Source of the DNA: PALSA-1006 sp037140475
GTDB taxonomy: Bacteria > Pseudomonadota > Gammaproteobacteria > Burkholderiales > Gallionellaceae
Direction: 5' to 3'
NCBI GenBank assembly: GCA_037140475.1
Contig: JBAXEJ010000004.1
Coordinates: 8,013-72,012, forward strand
Length of the DNA: 64,000 bases
Shown here: one piece after another, positions 25,553-34,356 of the stretch
Layout of the letters: every line of letters starts with the position of its first letter
How positions within the stretch are numbered: the first letter of the stretch is position 1
Notes under the pieces: generated by a model
Databases searched by the model: none
Told to the model about the DNA's origin: nothing
What the model saw: only the letters and a program-made list of their open reading frames with translations
Program-made: the position numbers and the translations under genes

Positions 25553-27040
25553 TTAGCGATGCACTTTGGCGTCAAGTCCATCCAACACCATCTCTGCCGC
25601 GCGTAACACCGCACGCGCTTTGTTTTGCGTTTCCATCCATTCACTTTCAGGCACCGAGTCTGCCACGATGCCAGCACCCGCTTGCACATAAAGCGTTTGG
25701 TTTTTTACGACGGCCGTACGTAGCGCAATCGCCACATCCATATCGCCATTAAAACCAAGATAGCCTACCGCGCCCGCATAGATGCCACGTTTGCTTGGCT
25801 CCAGTTCGTCGATGATTTCCATCGCGCGCACTTTCGCTGCACCGCTCACCGTACCCGCTGGAAATGTTGCCTTCAGCACATCCATCGCCCCCAAACCTTG
25901 CTTCAGCCTTGCTTCCACATTAGAAACAATATGCATCACATGCGAATAGCGCTCAATCACCATTTTGTCTGTAAGTTTCACTGTGCCATTTTGTGCGACA
26001 CGGCCAATGTCATTACGGCCTAAATCTATCAGCATCAAATGCTCAGCCAATTCTTTCGGGTCAGCCAATAGCTCTTCTGCCAGAGCCACATCTTCTTGCT
26101 GCGTTTTTCCGCGCGGACGCGTACCTGCAATTGGTCGCACCGTCACCGTTTCGTTTTCCAAGCGCGCCAAGATTTCTGGCGAAGAACCCACTACATGATG
26201 ATCGCCCATGTCGTAGTAGAACATGTAAGGCGATGGATTGATGCTACGCAAGGCTCGGTAAAGTGATAGCGGTGAAGCCGCGAACGGTTGCACCATGCGC
26301 TGCGCCAACACCACTTGCATGATGTCGCCATCAAAAATGTAACGCTTGGCTTTTTCGACGGCCTGCTTAAATGCTACTTCGCCAAATTCCGATTTCGCTT
26401 CAACACGTACAGAGGAGGGGACTTCTGGAATTTTAACGGGCTGACGCAAGCTACGCTGCAACTGATCCAAACGCTGAAGCGCTTTTTGATACGCATCACT
26501 CAGCGCTGGATCGGCATACACAATGAAAGTCAGCTTGCCGGAGAGGTTGTCGATCACTGCAAGTTGCTCAGTTAGCATCAGCAAAATATCGGGTGTGCCA
26601 ATGACATCTTTTTTAACTGTCTTTGCCAGACGCGGCTCGATGTAGCGCACCGTGTCGTAACCGAAATATCCTGCTAAACCACCAGTAAAACGTGGCAAGC
26701 CAGACAGCGGCGCCACTTTGAATTGAGATTGATACTTCTCAATATAGTCAAGTGGTTGCAAAACATCTTCAACCACCTCTTTGTCGTCAGTCGTCAAGGT
26801 TACTTGATTGCCGCGCACGCTAATCCGCGTAGTGGCGGGTAAACCGATAAACGAGTAGCGACCGAAACGCTCGCCTCCCTGTACCGACTCCAGCAAATAG
26901 GAAAACGGTTGATTGGCTAATTTGAGGTAAAGAGATAGAGGCGTATCGAGATCGGCAAAAGTTTCGACAACCAGCGGAATTCGGTTATAGCCCTGCTGAG
27001 CCAAGGCTTGAAATTCTTGTTCGGTGATGGGGTGCAACAT
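25553..27040 (-). CDS. trpE: Anthranilate synthase component I
   Basis: This 495-residue chorismate-utilising enzyme makes anthranilate with TrpG. It has the N-terminal feedback region (LLESVQGGERFGRYSFIG, carrying the LLES motif for tryptophan binding) and the C-terminal catalytic half: GDIMQVVLAQRM, NPSPYMFYYDMGDHHVVGSS, RPIAGTRPRGKT and FPAGTVSGAAKVRAME. Ribosome site GGAGG. Upstream lies a large inverted repeat rather than a recognisable trp leader; I see no Trp-codon-rich leader peptide. Confidence 0.96.
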   Translation of the reverse strand: MLHPITEQEFQALAQQGYNRIPLVVETFADLDTPLSLYLKLANQPFSYLLESVQGGERFGRYSFIGLPATTRISVRGNQVTLTTDDKEVVEDVLQPLDYIEKYQSQFKVAPLSGLPRFTGGLAGYFGYDTVRYIEPRLAKTVKKDVIGTPDILLMLTEQLAVIDNLSGKLTFIVYADPALSDAYQKALQRLDQLQRSLRQPVKIPEVPSSVRVEAKSEFGEVAFKQAVEKAKRYIFDGDIMQVVLAQRMVQPFAASPLSLYRALRSINPSPYMFYYDMGDHHVVGSSPEILARLENETVTVRPIAGTRPRGKTQQEDVALAEELLADPKELAEHLMLIDLGRNDIGRVAQNGTVKLTDKMVIERYSHVMHIVSNVEARLKQGLGAMDVLKATFPAGTVSGAAKVRAMEIIDELEPSKRGIYAGAVGYLGFNGDMDVAIALRTAVVKNQTLYVQAGAGIVADSVPESEWMETQNKARAVLRAAEMVLDGLDAKVHR

Positions 27041-27060
27041 AAAAACCTCCTAGGTGTTGT

Positions 27061-27114
27061 GTAGGTCGGGTTTTAACCCGACGAATGTTTATGTCGGGTT
27101 AAAACCCGACCTAC
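27061..27114. repeat. Perfect 22-bp inverted repeat (nested palindromes) upstream of trpE
   Basis: The arm at 27061-27082 is the exact reverse complement of 27093-27114, with a 10-base spacer. Each arm is itself a palindrome (GTCGGGTT-TT-AACCCGAC inside the first), so the DNA can form one long hairpin or two short ones. The core GTAGGTCGGGTT resembles REP-like repeats handled by REP-associated transposases. It has no T-run. It sits between gph and trpE on their shared strand. Confidence 0.7.
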
Positions 27115-27158
27115 GTTTCAGCACCATCGCCAACAAAGAAGGTTTTCAGAATTCATTT

Positions 27159-27848
27159 TTACGCGCGCTTGATTAGTGGCAACACGCCAGTCAAATCAGC
27201 AATCACCGCATCCACATTGAGCGTCTCAACAGGCTCGCCGTGGTTGTATCCATAAGGTACGCAAAATATCGGGCAACACGCAGCTCGTGCAGCCTGCATA
27301 TCGCTGAGCGAATCGCCAACTAATAATAACTGCTCAATCGGCACACCAAAAAATTTAGCCGCATGTATCAACGGCATCGGATGCGGCTTCTTCTCAGGTA
27401 GCGTATCGCCCGCCAATATGATGTCGAAATAATGTGCCATGCCAATGCCCTTGAGCAAGGGAGCGGTGTAACGCTCCACCTTGTTCGTAATGCAACCTAA
27501 ACGAAAACCAGCCGCTTTCATCGCATCCAAACTAACCATCACATTAGGAAAAGGCTTGCTCTCTAACAACAGCTCCGTGTAATGCTTTTCAAAAATCGGC
27601 AATGCCTTATCGAACACAGCACTATCCGGCTCGGCGTGCATATCACCCGTCAACGCACGTTTTACCAACCAATGAATGCCATTGCCGATATAGCTCATGA
27701 GCAAATCTTGCGACACGGGAGGACGTCCCATATCGCGCAACATACGATTGGCTGACTCTGCCAATTCAGGCGCGGTGTGTAACAACGTACCATCGAGATC
27801 GATAACAATCGCGGCGATATTCAAGGGAGGAGTAAATGTTGTAGTCAT
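27159..27848 (-). CDS. gph: Phosphoglycolate phosphatase (HAD family)
   Basis: This 229-residue HAD hydrolase removes 2-phosphoglycolate produced by DNA repair or by Rubisco oxygenation. It has motif I VIDLDGTLLHTAPELAES, a helical cap (YIGNGIHWLVKRALTG), motif II around GCITNKVERY, the motif III Lys, and motif IV LLVGDSLSDMQAARAA. The cap sequence with GNGxxxLVxRAL is typical of Gph. It follows rpe and a small lipoprotein gene, and rpe-gph linkage is common in proteobacteria. Confidence 0.92.
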   Translation of the reverse strand: MTTTFTPPLNIAAIVIDLDGTLLHTAPELAESANRMLRDMGRPPVSQDLLMSYIGNGIHWLVKRALTGDMHAEPDSAVFDKALPIFEKHYTELLLESKPFPNVMVSLDAMKAAGFRLGCITNKVERYTAPLLKGIGMAHYFDIILAGDTLPEKKPHPMPLIHAAKFFGVPIEQLLLVGDSLSDMQAARAACCPIFCVPYGYNHGEPVETLNVDAVIADLTGVLPLIKRA

Positions 27849-27851
27849 AAA

Positions 27852-28238
27852 TTAATGTGTTGTGGCAGGTTTAGATTTCGCAGCCCCTTTAGCAGCTTTA
27901 GGCGTCGCAGCATCAGCCTCAGAAGCGGCGGAGGTCGCAACTGGGGCAACAGGAACAACGACCGGCTTAGACGGTATCGAAGGGTTGTTTCTCTTCATCA
28001 TCGGATCAAGCAGATTGGTATTAATTTCCTTATCCGCCGCCTTCCAACCCGTAAGAATTGAAGTCGGACTTAAAGTTGCATTATCTTTCATGCAGTCTTC
28101 GGGCGCTTTAAACGAAACACGGCAAGCAAAACCAATCGAAGCCGCGTCTGCCTCTTTTTTCTCTCCCGCCCCCGTGATCTTGTCACATGCAGAAAGAGCC
28201 AGCACCGCAATCAGCAAGAGTGAAGGAGAGGTTCGCAT
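27852..28238 (-). CDS. Small predicted lipoprotein, function unknown
   Basis: This 128-residue protein has a lipoprotein signal (SLLLIAVLALSAC, lipobox LSAC), so it should be membrane-anchored through its cysteine. The mature part has two more cysteines (FACRVSFKAPEDCMKDN), possibly a disulfide. It ends in a low-complexity tail rich in Pro, Val, Ala and Lys (VVVPVAPVATSAASEADAAT, AAKGAAKSKPATTH). I recognise no family. It starts three bases after the rpe stop and ends three bases before gph, so it belongs to the same transcript. Confidence 0.7.
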   Translation of the reverse strand: MRTSPSLLLIAVLALSACDKITGAGEKKEADAASIGFACRVSFKAPEDCMKDNATLSPTSILTGWKAADKEINTNLLDPMMKRNNPSIPSKPVVVPVAPVATSAASEADAATPKAAKGAAKSKPATTH

Positions 28239-28240
28239 GA

Positions 28241-28924
28241 TTACACCTTAGCCAATTCAGCACGCAGTTCAGCGATGATGGTGTTGTAATGATTTTTATC
28301 TTTGTCATTACGCTTACCAAACACCGCAGAGCCTGCCACAAACGTATCAACACCCGCCGCGGCCACTTCACGAATGTTTGCTGGGCCTACACCACCGTCG
28401 ATTTCCAAACGAATATTTAAACCCAATGCGTCAATCATCTTGCGCACAGCGCGTGCTTTGTCCAACACATGAGGAATAAATTTCTGACCGCCAAAACCGG
28501 GGTTCACGGACATCAACAACACCATGTCTAATTTTGGCAGTGTGTATTCCAAAATATCCAGTGGAGTTGCAGGGTTGAAAACCAAACCCGCTTTGCAACC
28601 GCTCTCTTTAATCAAACCAATGGTGCGGTCGATATGCTCAGACGCTTCAGGGTGGAAGGTAATATAAGTCGCACCTGCTTTAGCGAAGTCAGGAATGATG
28701 CGGTCAACCGGCTTCACCATCAGATGCACGTCGATGGGGGCAGTTACGCCATGCTTACGTAAAGCTTCACACACCAAAGGCCCAATAGTCAGATTAGGCA
28801 CGTAATGATTGTCCATTACGTCAAAGTGCACGATGTCCGCGCCGGAAGCCAACACGTTATCAACTTCTTGACCTAACTTAGCAAAGTCAGCGGAGAGAAT
28901 CGAAGGGGCGATCTGGTAATCCAT
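28241..28924 (-). CDS. rpe: Ribulose-phosphate 3-epimerase
   Basis: This 227-residue TIM-barrel enzyme interconverts ribulose-5-P and xylulose-5-P. It begins MDYQIAPSILSADFAKLGQ and has HFDVMDNHYVPNLTIGP, DVHLMVKP, MSVNPGFGGQKFI and EIDGGVGPANI, all standard. The ATG at 28924 follows AAGGATC. A longer frame begins upstream but lacks a ribosome site. It is divergent from apaG with about 105 bases between the starts. Confidence 0.95.
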   Translation of the reverse strand: MDYQIAPSILSADFAKLGQEVDNVLASGADIVHFDVMDNHYVPNLTIGPLVCEALRKHGVTAPIDVHLMVKPVDRIIPDFAKAGATYITFHPEASEHIDRTIGLIKESGCKAGLVFNPATPLDILEYTLPKLDMVLLMSVNPGFGGQKFIPHVLDKARAVRKMIDALGLNIRLEIDGGVGPANIREVAAAGVDTFVAGSAVFGKRNDKDKNHYNTIIAELRAELAKV

Positions 28925-29029
28925 GATTTGATCCTTATAGTTTGAAATTTGGACGCACATTCTAACCGAAACATTTACAAACGGGACACTGCCCTTGTCA
29001 GGCAAAGCAAAATGCGGTGAAATGCACTC

Positions 29030-29413
29030 ATGGAAAATTCACAACACTATCGCATCCAAGTTACCGTCAAGGTTAAATATCTGGAAGAACAATCGGACGA
29101 GGCGGAGGGCCGCTTCGTTTTTGCCTACACCATTACCGTAAGCAATGAGGGTAATGAAACCGTCAAATTGCTTAGACGTCACTGGATCATTACTGACGCC
29201 AATAACCATGTGCAAGAAGTGAAAGGTAAAGGCGTGGTGGGTGAGCAGCCGGTGATTCATCCGGGGCAAAGTTTTGAATACACCAGTGGCACAGTATTGG
29301 CTACGCAGGTGGGCACCATGTCAGGTAGCTATCAAATGGCGGTAGATGATGGCACCGAGTTTCCGGTCAACATTCCCCAGTTTGTGTTGAGCGTGCCACG
29401 CGTTCTGCATTAA
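29030..29413 (+). CDS. apaG: ApaG domain protein (Co2+/Mg2+ efflux-associated)
   Basis: This 127-residue protein is a full-length ApaG: an immunoglobulin-like beta-sandwich with YRIQVTVKVKYLEEQSDE, YTITVSNEGNETVKLLRRHW, VIHPGQSFEYTSGTVL and GSYQMAVDDG. ApaG is a small cytoplasmic protein of unclear biochemical role, linked to diadenosine tetraphosphate and metal-ion phenotypes. It is first in a plus-strand run with a methyltransferase, mltA and an S4 protein. Confidence 0.94.
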   Translation: MENSQHYRIQVTVKVKYLEEQSDEAEGRFVFAYTITVSNEGNETVKLLRRHWIITDANNHVQEVKGKGVVGEQPVIHPGQSFEYTSGTVLATQVGTMSGSYQMAVDDGTEFPVNIPQFVLSVPRVLH

Positions 29414-29417
29414 CACC

Positions 29418-30011
29418 ATGTCGCTCAAAACCAGTTACCGTTTTATCGCTCCGTTCTACGATTTTTTTCTGCAACCCGCGACAGTAGAAGCTCGCAAACG
29501 TAGCCTAGCGAGGCTCCCTCAGCATGGTTGCTTAAAAGTTTTAATCAACGGCGCTGGCACAGGCTTAGATTTTCCATTACTACCGCAACATCACCAATAC
29601 ACTGCATTAGACCTAACACGCGAGATGCTACTGCGCTCCTTACATCAAGGGCCCAATTTACAAATGGCGCGCACGCAGGGCGATGGCATGAGCCTGCCCT
29701 TCGCTAACGAAAGTTTTGATGTCGTCGTGTTACACCTCATCTTGGCGGTAGTGCCGCAACCTGAGCGTTGCTTGGCGGAAGTAAGCAGAGTGCTAAAACC
29801 CGGTGGACGTATTCTGGTATTTGATAAATTTTTGCGGCGCAATCAGCACGCTTGGGTAAGGCGCACTTTAAATATTTTCATTTCACACATCGCCACTCGA
29901 CTTGACGTGGTGTTTGAAGACGTTTTGGCAACAACGCCGGAATTATGTTTGATCAGCGATGAGCCTGCCTTAGCGAATGGCTGGTTTCGCCTCATTGAAT
30001 TACAAAAATAA
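29418..30011 (+). CDS. Class I SAM-dependent methyltransferase
   Basis: This 197-residue protein has a compact Rossmann methyltransferase fold: YRFIAPFYDFFLQP at the N terminus, SAM loop KVLINGAGTGLDFPLLP, GDGMSLPFANESFDVVV, and RVLKPGGRILVFDKF. It resembles UbiE/PmtA-like small-molecule or lipid methyltransferases, but the substrate cannot be read from the sequence. It starts four bases after apaG, and its stop directly adjoins the mltA ATG (TAAATG). Confidence 0.85.
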   Translation: MSLKTSYRFIAPFYDFFLQPATVEARKRSLARLPQHGCLKVLINGAGTGLDFPLLPQHHQYTALDLTREMLLRSLHQGPNLQMARTQGDGMSLPFANESFDVVVLHLILAVVPQPERCLAEVSRVLKPGGRILVFDKFLRRNQHAWVRRTLNIFISHIATRLDVVFEDVLATTPELCLISDEPALANGWFRLIELQK

Positions 30012-31160
30012 ATGAAACTCAATACAATCAAATCGTTATCGTTATTTTTTTGTGCGTTATTGGCCGCCTGCCAAACGCCGCCCGCTGCGCAAAAACCGCC
30101 TGTCGTCCACCCAGCTTTTCTGCCTAGCCAATGGGCTCAACTCCCAGACTGGTCCACGCAAAATCTCGCTCCCTCGTGGCCCGCGTTACAACAAAGCTGC
30201 CGTGCGTTAAAACTCAAGCCGCATTGGCAGCCAATTTGCGCAGCTAGCGAACAAGTAAGCGCGACTGACTCCAGCGCTCAGCACGCTTTTTACGAAACTT
30301 GGTTTGCTCCTTACCAAGTAATTAATCCCGATGGTAGCTCGCAAGGCATGATTACCGGCTACTACGAGCCCTTACTCAAAGGCAGTCGCACAAAGAGCGA
30401 GCGCTTTCGCTACCCACTTTATGGCGTGCCGGAGGATTTACTTGAGGTAGATCTCAGCGAAATTTATCCGCAATTTAAAGGCATGCGTTTGCGTGGCAAG
30501 TTGAAGGGTAAAAAAATTGTGCCCTACTACAGTCGCGCAGAGATTGATGCAAACGCCTCTCCGCTTAAAGGACGCGAATTATTTTGGGTAGAAAATGCAG
30601 TGGAGCTCTTTTTCTTGCAGGTGCAAGGCTCTGGGCGCATTGAACTGGAAGATGGCAGCCAGGTGAAAATTGGTTACGCCGAGCAAAATGGCCACCCCTA
30701 CGTTTCCATCGGCAAAAAATTAGTTGAAATGGGCGAGCTAAAACTGGAAGAGGTTTCCATGCAAGGAATCACAACTTGGGCGGAAAAAAATCCTGATCGC
30801 TTAAGCACCTTGCTAGGACAGAACCCCAGCTATGTATTTTTCCGTGAACTGGCCAACTCACTCTCTGCTCCACTCGGCGCGCTGGGCGTGCCACTCACCA
30901 ATGAATACAGCATTGCCATTGACCCTCGCACCATTCCACTAGGCGTACCAGTATTGCTTTCAACTACCTACCCTAATAGTGAAGAGACACTTAACCGTTT
31001 GATGTTTGCGCAAGATACCGGTGGCGCAATTCGCGGTGCGGTACGCGCTGATTTCTTTTGGGGCTTTGGCGAAGCTGCCGGCATAAAGGCAGGGAATATG
31101 AAACAGCAAGGACGTCTATGGGTGTTCTTCCCCAAAGGCACGGAGCCCTTGGCCAATTAG
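30012..31160 (+). CDS. mltA: Membrane-bound lytic murein transglycosylase A
   Basis: This 382-residue outer-membrane lipoprotein cleaves peptidoglycan glycan strands. It has a lipoprotein signal (LFFCALLAAC), the MltA domain with MITGYYEPLLKGSR and FFLQVQGSGRIELEDG, and a C-terminal 3D domain with FAQDTGGAIRGAVRADFFWG and GNMKQQGRLWVFFPKG, which contains the catalytic Asp region. Full length. The start follows the methyltransferase stop immediately. Confidence 0.94.
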   Translation: MKLNTIKSLSLFFCALLAACQTPPAAQKPPVVHPAFLPSQWAQLPDWSTQNLAPSWPALQQSCRALKLKPHWQPICAASEQVSATDSSAQHAFYETWFAPYQVINPDGSSQGMITGYYEPLLKGSRTKSERFRYPLYGVPEDLLEVDLSEIYPQFKGMRLRGKLKGKKIVPYYSRAEIDANASPLKGRELFWVENAVELFFLQVQGSGRIELEDGSQVKIGYAEQNGHPYVSIGKKLVEMGELKLEEVSMQGITTWAEKNPDRLSTLLGQNPSYVFFRELANSLSAPLGALGVPLTNEYSIAIDPRTIPLGVPVLLSTTYPNSEETLNRLMFAQDTGGAIRGAVRADFFWGFGEAAGIKAGNMKQQGRLWVFFPKGTEPLAN

Positions 31161-31177
31161 AGATCGAGAAAGTTTCG

Positions 31178-31588
31178 ATGACAAAAAATTCAACTCATCC
31201 TCCGGACAACAACAAACTCCGTGTCGACAAATGGCTATGGGCTGCGCGTTTTTTCAAAACACGCGCCATCGCCGTTGAGGCGATTGAGTGCGGCAAGGTG
31301 CTGGTCAATGAGATACGCGTAAAACCCGCCAAAACCATTGATGTAGGCGACATGCTCACCATTCGCCTTGGGCCTTATTTATTTGAAATCGAAGTGCTGG
31401 GTTTATCCGATAAACGAGGCCCCGCACCGCAAGCGCAAAAGCTGTATCAAGAAACTGCAGAAGGCAGAAAAAAACGTGAGGCCTTAGCCGAAGAAATTAA
31501 AGCGCAACCGAAACCTTCTGAGCTAAAAGGTCGCCCCACCAAACGCGACCGACGTGAGATCGAGCGTTTTAAAGTGGGCGCGTGGTAG
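31178..31588 (+). CDS. hslR: S4-domain RNA-binding protein (Hsp15/HslR family)
   Basis: This 136-residue protein has an N-terminal S4 domain (KLRVDKWLWAARFFKTRAIA, GKVLVNEIRVKPAKTIDVGD). A basic C-terminal tail rich in Lys and Arg follows (RGPAPQAQKLYQ, GRPTKRDRREIERFK). This is the HslR/Hsp15 pattern; Hsp15 rescues stalled 50S subunits that carry nascent chains. The start is the ATG at 31178, 18 bases after the mltA stop, because the S4 domain begins right after it. A longer in-frame extension overlaps mltA and has no support. Confidence 0.88.
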   Translation: MTKNSTHPPDNNKLRVDKWLWAARFFKTRAIAVEAIECGKVLVNEIRVKPAKTIDVGDMLTIRLGPYLFEIEVLGLSDKRGPAPQAQKLYQETAEGRKKREALAEEIKAQPKPSELKGRPTKRDRREIERFKVGAW

Positions 31589-31596
31589 TTATTCTT

Positions 31597-32223
31597 TCAC
31601 CACTTCGGCATCCAGATCAGAAGTAAAGAAATCAACGCCAGCACAATCAAATACTGTCCAATTTGGCCGCTCATCACGCCCGCTACGCGATCATTAACGT
31701 TGTTTTGCTCTTCTTGCATCGCCACTGCCGATTTTTCTAACTGCTCAACCAACGGCCGATCAATTCCAAAAACAATTGCATCCGCCTGAAGACGCGCTTG
31801 CATGCCATTCGCCACCAATAGCTCTTTGGCGGCCTTATATTTCTCAAAGTTTTTGTCGTGCATAGAGATGAAAATCCAGAGCGGATCGGTAATTCTTTGC
31901 ACTTCATTGACTTCAATGATGTCTTTTACTAAATCTCGAATAGCCTGATGTTTTAATTCAAATTCCTGCCAATTTTTGTTAAGCGACGCTTGGTTTTCAC
32001 TTCGCAATAAGAGGTTTTTCCACTCTTGCACCCCATTCTTGTGTTCAACTTCCAAATGATGAATCGCGAGTGAGTTGTCCGAGGCCAACTTCAGTTGGTG
32101 CGTTAAATGCGAAGTAGCCGACCAGATGATGTAGATAAAGAAAAGGAAAAAAACAGACACGCCAAGCTTGACCAGAACGATCTTAGACGATGCGCCTTTA
32201 ACTTCATTATGCTGTATTTCCAT
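31597..32223 (-). CDS. Membrane protein with a periplasmic helical domain, function unknown
   Basis: This 208-residue protein has one membrane helix near the N terminus (VKLGVSVFFLFFIYIIW), about 130 residues of mostly helical extracytoplasmic sequence (HKNGVQEWKNLLLRSENQAS, LVKDIIEVNEVQRITDPL) and a second membrane helix at the very C terminus (LIVLALISLLLIWMPKW). This is the topology of a four-helix-bundle sensor of chemoreceptors or kinases, but the protein stops where HAMP and output domains would begin. ATG 32223 is chosen for its AAGGAG eight bases upstream. It is downstream of three two-component genes and may be an accessory sensor for them (inference). Confidence 0.65.
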   Translation of the reverse strand: MEIQHNEVKGASSKIVLVKLGVSVFFLFFIYIIWSATSHLTHQLKLASDNSLAIHHLEVEHKNGVQEWKNLLLRSENQASLNKNWQEFELKHQAIRDLVKDIIEVNEVQRITDPLWIFISMHDKNFEKYKAAKELLVANGMQARLQADAIVFGIDRPLVEQLEKSAVAMQEEQNNVNDRVAGVMSGQIGQYLIVLALISLLLIWMPKW

Positions 32224-32306
32224 GTATCGATCTCCTTGCTTCTTCAGCCACTTAAAGAACATGGCAAAATATTTATTAGTTGTTGCATGCCAGCCGCCTT
32301 CGGTTG

Positions 32307-33917
32307 CTAGGGCTTCAGACTCTCCGCACTAGCCTGCTTTGAAATGCGCGCCGTAAACCAAAAAACGCACCCTTTGCCAGCTTCGCTTTCAACACCAATC
32401 TCACCACCCATCAAACGTGCAAGGCGCCGACTAATAGCAAGCCCAAGCCCCGTACCACCATATTCCCGCGTGCTAGAGTCATCCACTTGCTCAAAAATAT
32501 TAAACAATCTTTTTTGATCTTCTCGTGCGATACCAATGCCTGTATCACGAACTTCAAAACGCAGTAACGTGCCAGAGGCACTTTCTTCCGTCTGACTAAT
32601 CGTTATTGCGACAGAACCTTGCGCGGTAAATTTAATCGCATTATTGACGAGGTTTAACAACACTTGCCCTAACCGCCCCTGATCTCCCTGCAATGGAAGG
32701 GTAGTTAGCTCAGCGGGGATATTGATAATTAGCTGCAAACCTTTAGCCTTGGCTTTATTGCCAACCAAAGCCAATATTTCCTCCAGCACGCTGTGCAACT
32801 TGAATGGCACCTGTTCAAACACCACCTGCTCTGCCTCAATTTTAGAAACCTCTAAAATATTATTAATCAATCTGAGCAAGTGGCTTGATGACTGCGATAC
32901 TTTATTGAGTTGATCTATCTGTTTAGGGTCTGTCGCGCGATGCAATGCCAACTCGGTCATCCCCATAATGCCATTCATTGGTGTGCGCAACTCATGGCTC
33001 ATGTTGGCAAGGAATGCACTCTTCGCACGGTTAGCTGCTTCGGCCCCCGCTTTAGCAATAGAAAGTTCAGCCGTGCGCTGCTGGACCAAATGCTCAAGAT
33101 TGTCTTGATAGTGTTTTAGCTCTGCTGCTGCTGCCTTACGATCAGAAATATCCGTGTGAGTGCCAACGAGTCGCAGCGGCTTACCTTCAGCCTCGCGCGC
33201 CACCACCATGCCGCGATCTAAAATCCATTTGTATTCGCCGTTTTTGCAAAGCACGCGGTGCTCATTGGCATAAACCGAAGCCCGCCCTTCAAGATAAGCC
33301 TGCACCGCAGCAAGTGTGGCAACCTTATCGTCGGGATGAATGCGTTTTTCCCATTCATCCAAACCTTGTCCAATCTCATCTTCCGAGTGGCCTAGCATTT
33401 CTTTCCAGCGTTTTGAAAAAAATACCGTGCTATTCGCAACATCCCAATCCCACAGTCCATCACCCGCACCTTCCACTGCAAATTTCCAGCGAAATTCACT
33501 TTCTTTCAGTTTCGCCTCAAGCTTAGCTCTAATTAAAGCGTGCCGCACCGCCTTACCAAGCGCATCATTCTCATAGCTGCCTTTAACTAGATAATCCTGC
33601 GCACCTTCCTCCAGCGAAGCGATAGCCACATTCTTATCGGCATTGCTAGACAACACGATGATTGGCACGTCAGGCAACAGTTGGCGTATTTTACGCACCG
33701 TCTCCATACCAAAAGAATCGGGCAAATTGAGATCAAGTAACACAATGTTTGGCTTTTGCTTTAACACTTCTTTTTTAGCTTCGGCCAGCGTTTGCACCCA
33801 GCTCACAGCATCGTGCTCAATATCCGAACCAAAGCCCGCAAGTCGCAGATACACCTTGATTAAGGCAAAGTCGCCCTGTTCATCTTCAACCGCTAAAATT
33901 TTTATTTCATCGCTCAT
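32307..33917 (-). CDS. Receiver-PAS-histidine kinase (soluble hybrid sensor kinase)
   Basis: This 536-residue cytoplasmic protein has a receiver domain at about 4-125 with phospho-acceptor Asp (IVLLDLNLPDSFG) and Lys (DYLVKGSY). A PAS/PAC domain lies at about 140-265 (GAGDGLWDWDVANSTVFFSK). A coiled linker leads to HisKA with FLANMSHELRTPMNGIMGM, then a HATPase with NLVNNAIKFTAQG, DTGIGIAREDQ and GGTGLGLAISRRLA. With the receiver at the front and no membrane helix, it probably receives phosphate or a partner signal from the neighbouring kinase and receiver. ATG 33917 is used because MSDEIKILAVEDE is the natural receiver start. It is seven bases after the preceding stop. Confidence 0.92.
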   Translation of the reverse strand: MSDEIKILAVEDEQGDFALIKVYLRLAGFGSDIEHDAVSWVQTLAEAKKEVLKQKPNIVLLDLNLPDSFGMETVRKIRQLLPDVPIIVLSSNADKNVAIASLEEGAQDYLVKGSYENDALGKAVRHALIRAKLEAKLKESEFRWKFAVEGAGDGLWDWDVANSTVFFSKRWKEMLGHSEDEIGQGLDEWEKRIHPDDKVATLAAVQAYLEGRASVYANEHRVLCKNGEYKWILDRGMVVAREAEGKPLRLVGTHTDISDRKAAAAELKHYQDNLEHLVQQRTAELSIAKAGAEAANRAKSAFLANMSHELRTPMNGIMGMTELALHRATDPKQIDQLNKVSQSSSHLLRLINNILEVSKIEAEQVVFEQVPFKLHSVLEEILALVGNKAKAKGLQLIINIPAELTTLPLQGDQGRLGQVLLNLVNNAIKFTAQGSVAITISQTEESASGTLLRFEVRDTGIGIAREDQKRLFNIFEQVDDSSTREYGGTGLGLAISRRLARLMGGEIGVESEAGKGCVFWFTARISKQASAESLKP

Positions 33918-33924
33918 TTTTTTC

Positions 33925-34356
33925 TCATCTAGCCGCATTAATCCATCGCTTACCCAACTCACCTACTGTTTCAACCAGCTGATTAAGATCCATCGGCTTG
34001 GTGTAGTAGTCTGAGGCGCCCAAATCACGTGTTTCTAAAATGTCACTTTCTGCATTTGATGTGGTCAGGACGACAACAGGAATATTATTAAACGAGGCAT
34101 CCCGTTTAATGAGGGAGAGGAATTCTCTCCCTGTCATGCGCGGCATATTCAGATCAAGCAAAATTAAATCAGGTCGCGGTACGGCTCCATATTTCTGCCC
34201 CTCTCTTCGCAAAAACTTTAAAGCCTCGTGCCCGTCCGCCACATGATGCAACGTTGCCAGAAACTTATTTTTCCCGATTGCCCATTGCACCAAACCAGCA
34301 TCACCGCTCTCGTCTTCAATAAGCAAAATCACACGGGCGGACATGATATCAATCAT
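33925..34356 (-). CDS. Stand-alone response-regulator receiver (Rcp1 type)
   Basis: This 143-residue single-domain receiver has the acidic pair LLIEDESGDAGLV, the phospho-acceptor Asp in LILLDLNMPRMTGREFL, Thr/Ser in VVLTTSNAESD and Lys in DYYTKPMD. The long loop before the acceptor (LRREGQKYGAVPRPDLILLD) is typical of Rcp1-like regulators that pair with phytochrome-like kinases. It lacks an output domain, so it should act by docking or as a relay. Its ATG overlaps the upstream kinase stop (ATGA), indicating it is the partner of that kinase. Confidence 0.92.
   Translation of the reverse strand: MIDIMSARVILLIEDESGDAGLVQWAIGKNKFLATLHHVADGHEALKFLRREGQKYGAVPRPDLILLDLNMPRMTGREFLSLIKRDASFNNIPVVVLTTSNAESDILETRDLGASDYYTKPMDLNQLVETVGELGKRWINAAR

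Noticed and set aside
27061..27114. Inverted repeat as a CRISPR unit or as a trp attenuator
   Set aside because: There is a single copy with no spacer array, no Trp-codon leader and no T-run after the stem.
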